NCBI RefSeq assembly: GCF_029227915.1 | Contig: NC_079888.1 | Location: 20,130,001 to 20,194,000 of the forward strand | DNA length: 64,000 bases | DNA from: Hydractinia symbiolongicarpus | Taxonomy: Eukaryota > Cnidaria > Hydrozoa > Anthoathecata > Hydractiniidae | Direction of reading: 5' to 3' | Made by a program: the position numbers and the translations under genes | Notes under the pieces: model-generated | Databases searched by the model: none | Told to the model about the DNA's origin: nothing | The model's input: only the letters and a program-made list of their open reading frames with translations | Part shown: in pieces, positions 39,338 through 52,627 of the stretch | How positions within the stretch are numbered: the stretch's first letter is position 1 | Layout of the letters: every line of letters begins with the position of its first letter

Positions 39338-42300
39338 CAAAAACTACATTTCATTGACTTTTTAACGGTGTCCGTCCGTTTGAGTTACAACGGTTGGGTT
39401 AAGTATTCGTACCAACATGTATTTAGCGATATTTTTTTGATATTACTAGGTTGCATCTCTTTTAACAATGAAACGATTGACTGTGGGACTTAATTGAGCT
39501 AACTTTGGACTGTGACCTGATAAATGTGATAAATGAGACAATTGGACTCCAAGAAATAACATTCTTGTTAATTTGACGTGATTGCCGGAACTCAGCGATT
39601 ACACTGGGCACTGTGGTAGCGCTTCATTTAAAAATTAAGATACAAAAAGTCATTTTTTATTGTGGGACCAGTCCTAGCCGTTATCGCGCGCTAAAGAAAT
39701 AGCGACAGTTTCAAAAACTACATTTCATTAACTTTCTAACGGTGTCAGTCCGTTTAAGTTACAACGGTTGGGTCACATATTCGTACCAACATGTATTTAA
39801 CGATATTTTTCTGATATTATTAAGTTGCATCGCTTTTAACTATGAAACAGTTGACTGTGGGACTTAATTGAGCTAACTTTGGACTGTCACCTGATAAATG
39901 TGATAAAGGAGACAATTGGACTCCAAGAAAAAACATTCTTCTTAATTTGACATGATTGCCGAAACTCAGCGATTACACTGGGCTCTTTGGTAGAGCTTCA
40001 TTTAAGAATTATGATAAAAAAGTCATTTTTTTATTGTGGGACCAATCCTAGCCATTATTGCGCGCTGAGGTAATAGCGACAGTTTCAAAAACTACATTTC
40101 ATTGACTTTCTAACGGTGTCAGTCCGTTTGAATTTCAACGGTTGTGTCACATATTCGTACCAACATGTATTTAGCGATATTTTTCTGATATTACTAGGTT
40201 GCATCTTTTTTAACAATGAAACGATTGACTGTGGGACTTAATTGAGCTAACTTTGGACTGTCACCTGATAAATGTGATAAATGAGAAATTGGACTCCAAG
40301 AAATAACATTCTTCTTAATTTGACGTGATTGCCGGAACTCAGCGATTACACTGGGCACTGTGGTAGCGCTTCATTTAAAAATTAAGATACAAAAAGTCAT
40401 TTTTTTATTGTGGGACCAATCCTAACCGTTATCGCGCGCTAAAGAAATAGCGACAGTTTCAAAAACTACATTTCATTGACTTTCTAACGGTGTCAGTCCG
40501 TTTGAATTTCAACGGTTGTGTCACATATTCGTACCAACATGTATTTAGCGATATTTTTTTGATATTACTAGGTTGCATCGCTTTTAACAATGAAACGTTG
40601 TCTGTGGGACTTAATTGAACTAACTTTGGACTGTGACCTGATAAATGTGATAAATAAGACAATTGGACTCCAAGAAATAACATTCTTGTTAATTTGACGT
40701 GATTGCCGGAACTCAGCGATTACACTGGGCACTGTGGTAGCGCTTCATTTAAAAATTAAGCTAAAAAAGTCATTTTTTTACTGTGGGACCTATCCTAGCC
40801 GTTAGCACGTTGACGAAAAAGCGACAGTTTCAAAAACTACATTTCATTGACTTTCTAACAGTGTCAGTCCGTTTGAGTTACAACAGTTGGGTCACATTTT
40901 CGTACCAACATGTATTTAGCGATATTTTTCTGATATTACTAGGTTGCATCGCTTTTAACTATGAAACGAAGGACTGTGGGACTTAATTGAGCTACCTTTG
41001 GACTGTCACCTGATAAATGAGATAAAGGAGACTATTGGACTCCAAGAAAAAACATTCTTCTTAATTTGACGTGATTGCCGGAACTCAGCGATTACACTGG
41101 GCTTTGTGGTAGCGCTTTAATTAAGAATTAAGATAAAAAAGTCATTTTTTTATTGCGGGACCAATCCTAGCCATTATCTGGCGCTGAAGAAATAGCGGCA
41201 GTTTCAAAAACTACATTTCATTGACTTTCTAACGGTGTCAGTCCGTTTGAGTTATAACGATTGGGTCAAATATTCGTACCAACATGTATTTAGCGATATT
41301 TTTCTGATATTACTAGGTTGCATCTCTTTTAACAATGAAACGATTGACTGTGGGACTTAATTGAGCTAGCTTTGGACTGTGACCTGATAAATGTGATACA
41401 TGAGACAATTGGACTCCAAGAAATAAAATTCTTGTCAATTTGACGTGATTGCCGGAACTCAGCGATTACACTGGGCACTGTGGTAGCGCTTCATTTAAAA
41501 ATTAAGATACAAAAATTCATTTTTTTATTGTGGGACCAATCCTAGCCGTTATCGCGCGCTAAAGAAATAGCGACAGTTTCAAGAACTACATTTCATTGAC
41601 TTTCTAACGGTGTCAGTCCGTTTGAGTTACAACGGTTGGGTCACATATTCGTACCAACATGTAGTTAACGATATTTTTCTGATATTATTAGGTTGCATCG
41701 CTTTTAACTATGAAACAGTTGACTGTGGGACTTAATTGAGCTAACTTTGGATTGTCACCTGATAAATGTGATAAAGGAGACTATTGGACTCCAAGAAAAA
41801 ACATTCTTCTTAATTTGACGTGATTGCCGGAACTCAGCGATTACACTGGGCTCTGTGGTAGCGCTTCAATTAAGAATTAAGATAAAAAAGTCATTTTTTT
41901 ATTGCGGGACCAATCCTAGACGTTATCGCGCGCTAAAGAAATAGCGACAGTTTCAAAAATTACATTTCATTGACTTTCTAACGGTGTCAGTCCGTTTGAG
42001 TTACAACGGTTGGGTCACATAATCGTACCAACATGTGTTTAACGATATTTTTCTGATATTATTAGGTTGCATCGCTTCTAACTATGAAACAGTTGACTGT
42101 GGGACTTAATTGAGCTAACTTTGGACTGTCACCTGATAAATGTGATAAAGGAGACAATTGGACTCCAAGAAAAAACATTCTTCTTAATTTGACATGATTG
42201 CCGAAACTCAGCGATTACACTGGGCTCTGTGGTAGCGCTTCATTTAAGAATTATGATAAAAAAGTCATTTTTTTATTGTGGGACCAATCCTAGCCATTAT

Positions 42301-43461
42301 TGCGCGCTGAGGAAATAGCGACAGTTTCAAAAACTACATTTCATTGACTTTCTAACGGTGTCAGTCCGTTTGAATTTCAACGGTTGTGTCACATATTCGT
42401 ACCAACATGTATTTAGAGATATTTTTTTTATATTACGAGGTTGCATCGCTTTTAACAATGAAACGTTGCCTGTGGGACTTAATTGAACTAACTTTGGACT
42501 GTGACCTGATAAATGTGATAAATAAGACAATTGGACTCCAAGATATAACATTCTTGTTAATTTGACGTGATTGCCGGAACTCAGCGATTACTCTGGGCAC
42601 TGTGGTAGCGCTTCATTTAAAAATTAAGCTAAAAAAAGTCATTTTTTTACTGTGGGACCTATCCTAGCCGTTAGCGCGCGTTGACGAAAAAGCGACCGTT
42701 TCAAAAACTACATTTCATTGACTTTCTAACGGTGTCAGTCCGTTTGAGTTACAACGGTTGGGTTACATATTCGTACCAACATGTATTTAGCAATATTTTT
42801 CTGATATTACTAGGTTGCATCGCTTTTAACTATGAAACGATTGACTGTGGGACTTAATTGAGCTAACTTTGGACTGTCACCTGATAAATGTGAGAAAGGA
42901 GACTATTAGACTCCAAGAAAAAACATTCTTCTTAATTTGACATGATTGCCGGAACTCAGCGATTACACTGGCCGCTGTGGTAGCGCTTTATTCAAGAGTT
43001 TAGATAAATAAGTCGTTCTTTACTGTGGGACCAGTCCTATCTGTTATCCCGCGCGGAAGAAATAGCGACAGTTTCAAAATTAAAATTCATTGAATTTCTA
43101 ACGGTGTCAGTCCGTTTCAGTTACAACGGTTTGGTCACATATTCGTACAACATGTATTTAGCGATATTTTTCTGATATTACTAGGTTGCATCGCTTTTAA
43201 CTATGAAACGATTGACTGTGGGACTTAATTGAACTAACTTTGGACTCTGGCCTGATAAATGTGATAAATGAGACAATTGGACACCAAGAAATAACATTCT
43301 TCTTAATTTGACATGATTGACGAAACTCAACGATTACACTGGGCTCTGTGGTAGCGCTTCATTTAAGAATTAAGTTAAAAAAAGTCATTTTTTTATTGTG
43401 GGACCACTCCTAGACATTATCGCGCGCTGAGGAAATAGCGACAGTTTCAAAAACTACATTT
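39335..43461 (+). repeat. Copy of the block at 34530-38660
   Basis: The same variant order is seen at a 4.80 kb offset. Copy-specific changes include aacgttgtctgtg near 40600 (gcctg in the partner), a tgtagttaacg variant near 41660 and gttatcccgcgcgg near 43036 (gttatggcgcgcgg in the partner). These are single-base changes, so the duplication looks recent relative to the age of the monomer types. Confidence 0.75.
42966..43120 (+). repeat. Second copy of the divergent patch
   Basis: This carries the same unusual variants as 38165-38320, 4,801 bp away, with a few copy-specific bases (gcgctttattc for gtgcttcagtc, gtcgttc for gtcattc). It is part of the 11-monomer duplication. The neighbouring monomer begins the gtttggtcac and attcgtacaac series (one C lost), which continues to 48.4 kb. 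Confidence 0.8.
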
Positions 43462-44245
43462 CATTGACTTTCTAATGGTGTCAGTCACTTTGAGTTTCAA
43501 CGGTTGTGTCACATATTCGTACCAACATGTATTTAGCGATATTTTTTTGATATTACTAGGTTGCATCGCTTTTAACAATGAAACGTTGACTGTGGGACTT
43601 AATTGAACTAACTTTGGACTGTGACCTGATAAATGTGATAAATGAGACAATTGGACTCCAAGAAATAACATTCTTCTTTATTTGACGTGATTTCCGGAAC
43701 TCAGCGATTACACTGGGCTCTGTGATAGCGCTTCATTTAAGAATTAAGATAAAAAAAAGTCATTTTTTTATTGTGAGACCAATCCTAGCCATTATCACGC
43801 GCTGAGGAAATAGCGACAGTTTCAAAAACTACATTTCATTGACTTTCTAACGGTGTCAGTCCGTTTGAGTTTCAACGGTTGTGTCACATATTCGTACCAA
43901 CATGTATTTAACGATATTTTTTTGATATTACTAGGTTGCATCGCTTTTAACAATGAAACGTTGACTGTGGGACTTAATTGAACTAACTTTGGACTGTGAC
44001 CTGATAAATGTGATAAATGAGACAATTGGACTCAAAGAAATAACATTCTTCTTAATTTGACGTGATTGCCGGAACTCAGCGACTACACTGGGCTCTGTGG
44101 TAGCGCTTTAATTAAGAATTAAGATAAAAAAGTCATTTTTTTATTGCGGGACCAATCCTAGCCATTATCTGGCGCTGAAGAAATAGCGGCAGTTTCAAAA
44201 ACTACATTTCATTGACTTTTTAACGGTGTCAGTCCGTTTGAGTTA

Positions 44246-45369
44246 CAACGGTTGGGTCAAATATTCGTACCAACATGTATTTAGCGATATTTTTCTGATA
44301 TTACTAGGTTGCATCGCTTTTAACAATGAAACGATTGACTGTGGGACTTAATTGAGCTAACTTTAGACTGTGACCTGATAAATGTGATAAATGAGACAAT
44401 TGGACTCCAAGAAATAACATTCTTCTTAATTTGACGTGATTGCCAGAACTCAGCGACTACACTGGGCACTGTGGTAGCGCTTCATTTAAAAATTAAGATA
44501 CAAAAAGTCAGTTTTTTATTGTGGGACCAATCCTAGCCGTTATCGCGCGCTAAAGAAATAGCGACAGTTTCAAGAACTACATTTCATTGACTTTCTAACG
44601 GTGTCAGTCCGTTTGAGTTACAACGGTTGGGTCACATATTCGTACCAACATATATTTAACGATATTTTTCTGATATTATTAGGTTGCATCGCTTTTAACT
44701 ATGAAACAGTTGACTGTGGGACTTACTTGAGCTAACTTTGGACTGTCACCTGATAAATGTGATAAAGGAGACAATTGGACTCCAAGAAAAAACATTCTTC
44801 TTAGTTTGACATGATTGCCGAAACTCAGCGATTACACTGGGCTCTGTGGTAGCGCTTCATTTAAGAATTATGATAAAAAAAGTCATTTTTTTATTGTGGG
44901 ACCAATCCTAGCCATTATTGCGCGCTGAGGAAATTGCGACAGTTTCAAAAACTACATTTCATTGACTTTCTAACGGTGTCAGTCCGTTTCAGTTACAACG
45001 GTTTGGTCACATATTCGTACAACATGTATTTAGCGATATTTTTCTGATATTACTAGGTTGCATCGCTTTTAACTATGAAACGATTGACTGTGGGACTTAA
45101 TTGAACTAACTTTGGACTCTGGCCTGATAAATGTGATAAATGAGACAATTGGACACCAAGAAATAACATTCTTCTTAATTTGACATGATTGACGAAACTC
45201 AGCGATTACAATGGGCTCTGTGGTAGCGCTTCATTTAAGAATTAAGTTAAAAAAAGTCATTTTTTTATTGTGGGACCAATCCTAGACATTATCGCGCGCT
45301 GAGGAAATAGCGACAGTTTCAAAAACTACATTTCATTGACTTTCTAATGGTGTCAGTCACTTTGAGTTT
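44246..45369 (+). repeat. Three-monomer tandem duplication, unit 1 (1,124 bp)
   Basis: The unit begins at caacggttgggtcaaat and recurs immediately as 45370-46493. Internal markers agree: ctttagactg at 44361 and 45485, attcgtacaac at 45014 and 46138, and acaatgggc near 45210 and 46334, all 1,124 bp apart. Some single-base differences exist, such as gttgcc-aga at 44450 against gcctgaac in unit 2. Confidence 0.85.
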
Positions 45370-46493
45370 CAACGGTTGGGTCAAATATTCGTACCAACAT
45401 GTATTTAGCGATATTTTTCTGATATTACTAGGTTGCATCGCTTTTAACAATGAAACGATTGACTGTGGGACTTAATTGAGCTAACTTTAGACTGTGACCT
45501 GATAAATGTGATAAATGAGACAATTGGACTCCAAGAAATAACATTCTTCTTAATTTGACGTGATTGCCTGAACTCAGCGATTACACTGGGCACTGTGGTA
45601 GCGCTTCATTTAAAAATTAAGATACAAAAAGTCATTTTTTTATTGTGGGACCAATCCTAGCCGTTATCGCGCGCTAAAGAAATAGCGACAGTTTCAAGAA
45701 CTACATTTCATTGACTTTCTAACGGTGTCAGTCCGTTTGAGTTACAACGGTTGGGTCACATATTCGTACCAACATGTATTTAACGATATTTTTCTGATAT
45801 TATTAGGTTGCATCGCTTTTAACTATGAAACAGTTGACTGTGGGACTTACTTGAGCTAACTTTGGACTGTCACCTGATAAATGTGATAAAGGAGACAATT
45901 GGACTCCAAGAAAAAACATTCTTCTTAGTTTGACATGATTGCCGAAACTCAGCGATTACACTGGGCTCTGTGGTAGCGCTTCATTTAAGAATTATGATAA
46001 AAAAAGTCATTTTTTTATTGTGGGACCAATCCTAGCCATTATTGCGCGCTGAGGAAATTGCGACAGTTTCAAAAACTACATTTCATTGACTTTCTAACGG
46101 TGTCAGTCCGTTTCAGTTACAACGGTTTGGTCACATATTCGTACAACATGTATTTAGCGATATTTTTCTGATATTACTAGGTTGCATCGCTTTTAACTAT
46201 GAAACGATTGACTGTGGGACTTAATTGAACTAACTTTGGACTCTGGCCTGATAAATGTGATAAATGAGACAATTGGACACCAAGAAATAACATTCTTCTT
46301 AATTTGACATGATTGACGAAACTCAGCGATTACAATGGGCTCTGTGGTAGCGCTTCATTTAAGAATTAAGTTAAAAAAAGTCATTTTTTTATTGTGGGAC
46401 CAATCCTAGACATTATCGCGCCCTGAGGAAATAGCGACAGTTTCAAAAACTACATTTCATTGACTTTCTAATGGTGTCAGTCACTTTGAGTTT
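45370..46493 (+). repeat. Three-monomer tandem duplication, unit 2 (1,124 bp)
   Basis: The left junction is visible. The monomer at 45309 has the cactttgagttt left side of the one at 46442, but changes at caacggttg to the B-type gggtcaaat. At the end of unit 2 the same left side continues normally as caacggttgtgtcac. The exchange point therefore lies in or next to the 9-base word caacggttg shared by both types. Confidence 0.85.
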
Positions 46494-48829
46494 CAACGGT
46501 TGTGTCACATATTCGTACCAACATGGATTTAGCGATATTTTTTTGATATTACTAGGTTGCATCGCTTTTAACAATGAAACGTTGACTGTGGGACTTAATT
46601 GAACTAACTTTGGACTGTGACCTGATAAATGTGATAAATGAGACAATTGGACTCCAAGAAATAACATTCTTCTTTATTTGACGTGATTTCCGGAACTCAG
46701 CGATTACACTGGGCTCTGTGATAGCGCTTCATTTAAGAATTAAGATAAAAAAAGTCATTTTTTTATTGTGGGACCAATCCTAGCCATTATCACGCGCTGA
46801 GGAAATAGCGACAGTTTCAAAAACTACATTTCATTGACTTTCTAACGGTGTCAGTCCGTTTGAGTTTCAACGGTTGTGTCACATATTCGTACCAACATGT
46901 ATTTAACGATATTTTTTTGATATTACTAGGTTGCATCGCTTTTAACAATGAAACGTTGACTGTGGGACTTAATTGAACTAACTTTGGACTGTGACCTGAT
47001 AAATGTGATAAATGAGACAATTGGACTCCAAGAAATAACATTCTTCTTAATTTGACGTGATTGCCGGAACTCAGCGATTACACTGGGCTCTGTGGTAGCG
47101 CTTCAATTAAGAATTAAGATAAAAAAGTCATTTTTTTATTGCGGGACCAATCCTAACCATTATCTGGCGCTGAAGAAATAGCGGCAGTTTCAAAAACTAC
47201 ATTTCATTGACTTTTTAACGGTGTCAGTCCGTTTGAGTTACAACGGTTGGGTCAAATATTCGTACCAACATGTACTTAGCGATATTTTTCTGATATTACT
47301 AGGTTGCATCTCTTTTAACAATGAAACGATTGACTGTGGGACTTAATTGAGCTAACTTTAGACTGTGACCTGATAAATGTGATAAATGAGACAATTGGAC
47401 TCCAAGAAATAACATTCTTCTTAATTTGACGTGATTGCCGGAACTCAGCGATTACACTGGGCACTGTGGTAGCGCTTCATTTAAGAATTATGATAAAAAA
47501 AGTCATTTTTTTATTGTGGGACCAATCCTAGCCATTATTGCGCGCTGAGGAAATAGCGACAGTTTCAAAAACTACATTTCATTGACTTTCTAACGGTGTC
47601 AGTCCGTTTGAATTTCAACGGTTGTGTCACATATTCGTACCAACATGTATTTAGCGATATTTTTTTGATATTACTAGGTTGCATCGCTCTTAACAATGAA
47701 ACGTTGCCTGTGGGACTTAATTGAACTAACTTTGGACTGTGACCTGATAAATGTGATAAAAAAGACAATTGGACTCGAAGAAATAACATTTTTGTTAATT
47801 TGACGTGATTGCTGGAACTCAGGGATTACACTGGGCACTGTGGTAGCGCTTCATTTAAAAATTAAGCTAAAAAAACCATTTTTTTACTGTAGGACCTATC
47901 CTAGCCGTTAGCGCGCGTTGACGAAAAAGCGACAGTTTCAAAAACTACATTTCATTGACTTTCTAACGGTGTCAGTCCGTTTGAGTTACCACGGTTGGGT
48001 GACATATTCGTACAACATGTATTTAGCGATATTTTTCTGATATTATCAGGTTGCATCGCTTTTAACTATGAAACGGTTGACTGTGGGACTTAATTGAACT
48101 AACTTTGGACTCTGGCCTGATAAATGTGATAAATGAGTCAATTGGACACCAAGAAATAACATTCTTCTTAATTTGACATGATTGCCGAAACTCAGCGATT
48201 ACACTGGTCTCTGTGGTAGCGCCTCATTTAAGAATTAAGTTAAAAAAAGTCATTTTTTTATTGTGGGACCAATCCTAGACATTATTGCGCGCTGACGAAA
48301 TAGCGACAGTTTCGAAAACTAAATTTCATTGAATTTCTAACGGTGTCAGTCCATTTCAGTTACAACGGTTTGGTCACATATTCGTACAACATGTATTTAG
48401 CGATATTTTTCTGATATTACTAGGTTGCATCGCTTTTAACAATGAAACGATTGACTGTGGGACTTAATTGAACTAACTTTGGACTCTGGCCTGATAAATG
48501 TGATACATGAGTCAATTGGACACCAAGAAATAACATTCTTCTTAATTTGACATGATTGCCGAAACTCAGCGATTACACTGGGCTCTGTGGTAGCGCTTCA
48601 TTTAAGAATTAAGTTAAAAAAAGTCATTTTTTTATTGTGGGACCAATCCTAGACATTATCACGCGCTGAGGAAATAGCGATAGTTTCAAAAACTACATTT
48701 CATTGACTTTCTAACGGTGTCAGTCACTTTGAGTTTCAACGGTTGTGTCACATATTTGTACCAACATGTATTTAGCGATATTTTTATGATATTACTAGGT
48801 TGCATCGCTATTAACAATGAAACCTTGAC
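46494..48829 (+). repeat. Mixed A and B monomers, no long unit
   Basis: This holds monomers starting near 46818, 47191, 47566, 47938, 48312 and 48687. It includes another gaatttcaacgg and aacgttgcctg A monomer (47566), followed by the gctaaaaaaac and gttagcgcgcgttgacg variant, and two adjacent attcgtacaac monomers (48007, 48381) that are 374 bp apart. No gene is seen. Confidence 0.65.
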
Positions 48830-50319
48830 TGTGGGACTTAATTGAACTAACTTTGGACTGTGACCTAATAAATGTGATAAATGAGACAATTGGACTCCAA
48901 GAAATAACATTCTTCTTAATTTGACGTGATTGCCGGAACTCAGCGATTACTCTGGGCTCTGTGGTAGCGCTTCAATTAAGAATTAAGATAAAAAGTCATT
49001 TTTTTATTGTGGGACCAATCCTAGCCAATATCTCGCGCTGAAGAAATAGCGACAGTTTCAAAAACTACATTTCACTGACTTTCTAACGGTGTCAGTCCGT
49101 TTGAGTTACAACGGTTGGGTCACATATTTGTACCAACATGTATTTAGCGATATTTTTTTGATATTACTAGGTTGCATCGCTTTTAACAATGAAACGTTGA
49201 CTGTGGGACTTAATTGAACTAACTTTGGACTGTGACCTGATAAATGTGATAAATGAGACAATTGGACTCCAAGAAATAACATTCTTCTTAATTTGACGTG
49301 ATTGCCGGAACTCGGCAATTACACTGGGCTCTGTGGTAGCGCTTCATTTAAGAATTAAGATAAGAAAGTCATTTTTTCATTGTAGGACCAATCCTAGCCG
49401 TTATCGCGCGCTGAAGAAATAGCGACAGTTTCAAAAACTACATTTCATTGACTTTTTAATGGTGTCAGTCACTTTGAGTTTCAACGGATGTGTCACATAT
49501 TCGTACCAACATGTATTTAGCGATATTTTTTTTATATTACTAGGTTGCATCGCTTTTAACAATGAAACGTTGACTGTGGGACTTAATTGAACTAACTTTG
49601 GACTGTGACCTAATAAATGTGATAAATGAGACAATTGGACTCCAAGAAATAACATTCTTCTTAATTTGACGTGATTGCCGGAACTCAGCGATTACTCTGG
49701 GCTCTGTGGTAGCGCTTCAATTAAGAATTAAGATAAAAAGTCATTTTTTTATTGTGGGACCAATCCTAGCCAATATCTCGCGCTGAAGAAATAGCGACAG
49801 TTTCAAAAACTACATTTCACTGACTTTCTAACGGTGTCAGTCCGTTTGAGTTACAACGGTTGGGTCACATATTTGTACCAACATGTATTTAGCGATATTT
49901 TTTTGATATTACTAGGTTGCATCGCTTTTAACAATGAAACGTTGACTGTGGGACTTAATTGAACTAACTTTGGACTGTGACCTGATAAATGTGATAAATG
50001 AGACAATTGGACTCCAAGAAATAACATTCTTCTTAATTTGACGTGATTGCCGGAACTCGGCAATTACTCTGGGCTCTGTGGTAGCGCTTCATTTAAGAAT
50101 TAAGATAAGAAAGTCATTTTTTCATTGTGGGACCAATCCTAGCCGTTATCGCGCGCTGAAGAAATAGCGACAGTTTCAAAAACTACATTTCATTGACTTT
50201 TTAATGGTGTCAGTCACTTTGAGTTTCAACGGATGTGTCACATATTCGTACCAACATGTATTTAGCGATATTTTTTTGATATTACTAGGTTGCATCGCTT
50301 TTAACAATGAAACGTTGAC
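48830..50319 (+). repeat. Tandem dimer duplication (2 x 745 bp)
   Basis: Markers repeat 745 bp apart: gacctaataaatg at 48864 and 49609, catttcactgac near 49069 and 49814, and ctcggcaattac near 49313 and 50058. The unit pairs an A monomer having the gtcactttgag variant with a gttacaacggttgggtcac monomer that carries type A bases downstream. Junctions are approximate. Confidence 0.75.
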
Positions 50320-52416
50320 TGTGGGACTTAATTGAACTAACTTTGGACTGTGACCTGATAAATGTGATAAATGAGACAAGTGGACTCCAAGAAATAACAT
50401 TCTTCTTCATTTGACGTGATTTCCGGAACTCAGCGATTACACTGGGCTCTGTGATAGCGCTTCATTTAAGAATTAAGATAAAAAAAGTCATTTTTTAATT
50501 GTGGGACCAATCCTAGCCATTATCGCGCGCTGAGGAAATAGCGACAGTTTCAAAAACTACATTTCATTGACTTTCTAACGGTGTCAGTCCGTTTGAGTTT
50601 CTACGGTTGTGTCACATATTCGTACCAACATGTATTTAGCGATATTTTTTTGATATTACTAGGTTGCATCGCTTTTAACAATGAAACGTTGACTGTGGGA
50701 CTTAATTGAACTAACTTTGGACTGTGACCTAATAAATGTGATAAATGAGACAATTGGACTCCAAGAAATAACATTCTTCTTAATTTGACGTGATTGCCGG
50801 AACTCAGCGATTACTCTGGGCTCTGTGGTAGCGCTTCAATTAAGAATTAAGATAAAAAGTCATTTTTTTATTGTGGGACCAATCCTAGCCAATATCTCGC
50901 GCTGAAGAAATAGCGACAGTTTCAAAAACTACATTTCATTGACTTTCTAACGGTGTCAGTCCGTTTGAGTTTCTACGGTTGTGTCACATATTCGTACCAA
51001 CATGTATTTAGCGATATTTTTTTGATATTACTAGGTTGCATCGCTTTTAGCAATGAAACGTTGACTGTGGGACTTAATTGAACTAACTTTGGACTGTGAC
51101 CTGATAAACGTGATAAATGAGACAATTGGACTCCAAGAAATAACATTCTTCTTAATTTGACATGATTGCCGAAACTCAGCGATTACACTGGGCTCTGTGG
51201 TAGCGCCTCATTTAAGAATTAAGTTAAAAAAAGTCATTTTTTTATTGTGGGACCAATCCTAGACATTATCGCGCGCTGAGGAAATAGCGACAGTTTCAAA
51301 AACTACATTTCATTGACATTCTAACGGTGTCAGTCACTTTGAGTTTCAACGGTTGTGTCACTTATTTGTACCAACATGTATTTAGCGATATTTTTATGAT
51401 ATTACTAGGTTGCATCGCTATTAACAATGAAACGTTGACTGTGGCACTTAATTGAACTAACTTTGGACTGTGACCTAATAAATGTGATAAATGAGACAAT
51501 TGGACTCCAAGAAATAACATTCTTCTTAATTTGACGTGATTGCCGGAACTCAGCGATTACTCTGGGCTCTGTGGTAGCGCTTCAATTAAGAATTAAGATA
51601 AAAAGTCATTTTTTTATTGTGGGACCAATCCTAGCCAATATCTCGCGCTGAAGAAATAGCGACAGTTTCAAAAACTACATTTCATTGACTTTCTAACGGT
51701 GTCAGTCCGTTTGAGTTACAACGGTTGGGTCACATATTCGTACCAACATGTATTTAGCGATATTTTTTTGATATTACTAGGTTGCATCGCTTTTAACAAT
51801 GAAACGTTGACTGTGGGACTTAATTGAACTAACTTTGGAATGTGACCTGATAAATGTGATAAATGAGACAATTGGACTCCAAGAAATAACATTCTTCTTA
51901 ATTTGACGTGATTGCCGGAACTCGGCGATTACACTGGGCTCTGTGGTAGCGCTTCATTTAAGAATTAAGTTAAAAAAAGTCATTTTTTTATTGTGGGACC
52001 AATCCTAGACATTATCTCGCGCTGAGGAAATAGCGACAGTTTCAAAAACTACATTTCATTGACTTTCTAATGGTGTCAGTCACTTTGAGTTTCAACGGAT
52101 GTGTCACATATTCGTACCAACATGTATTTAGCGATATTTTTTTGATATTACTAGGTTGCATCGCTTTTAACAATGAAACGTTGACTGTGGGACTTAATTG
52201 AACTAACTTTGGACTGTGACCTGATAAATGTGATAAATGAGACAATTGGACTCCAAGAAATAACATTCTTCTTTATTTGACGTGATTTCCGGAACTCAGC
52301 GATTACACTGGACTCTGTGATAGCACTTCATTTAAGAATTAAAATAAAAAAAGTCATTTTTTTATTGTGGCACCAATCCTAGCCATTATCGCGCGCTGAG
52401 GAAATAGCGACAGTTT

Positions 52417-52627
52417 CAAAAACTACATTTCATTGACTTTCTAACGGTGTCAGTCCGTTTGAGTTTCAACGGTTGTGTCACATATTCGTACCAACATGTA
52501 TTTAGCGATATTTTTTTGATATTACTAGGTTGCATCGCTTTTAACAATGAAACGTTGACTGTGGGACTGAATTGAACTAACTTTGGACTGTGACCTGATA
52601 AATGTGATAAATGAGACAATTGGACTC
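52417..52627 (+). repeat. First half-unit of the monomer (possible ancient duplication)
   Basis: This half begins caaaaactacattt and contains, in order, agcgat at +87, tcgctattaac or tcgcttttaac, tgtggga at +143 and a ctgataaatgtgat-like stretch (here with cctaat or cctgat variants in different monomers). The second half carries resembling words in the same order, but this half has about 44 extra bases before agcgat. The homology is inferred from ordered short matches only. Confidence 0.4.
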
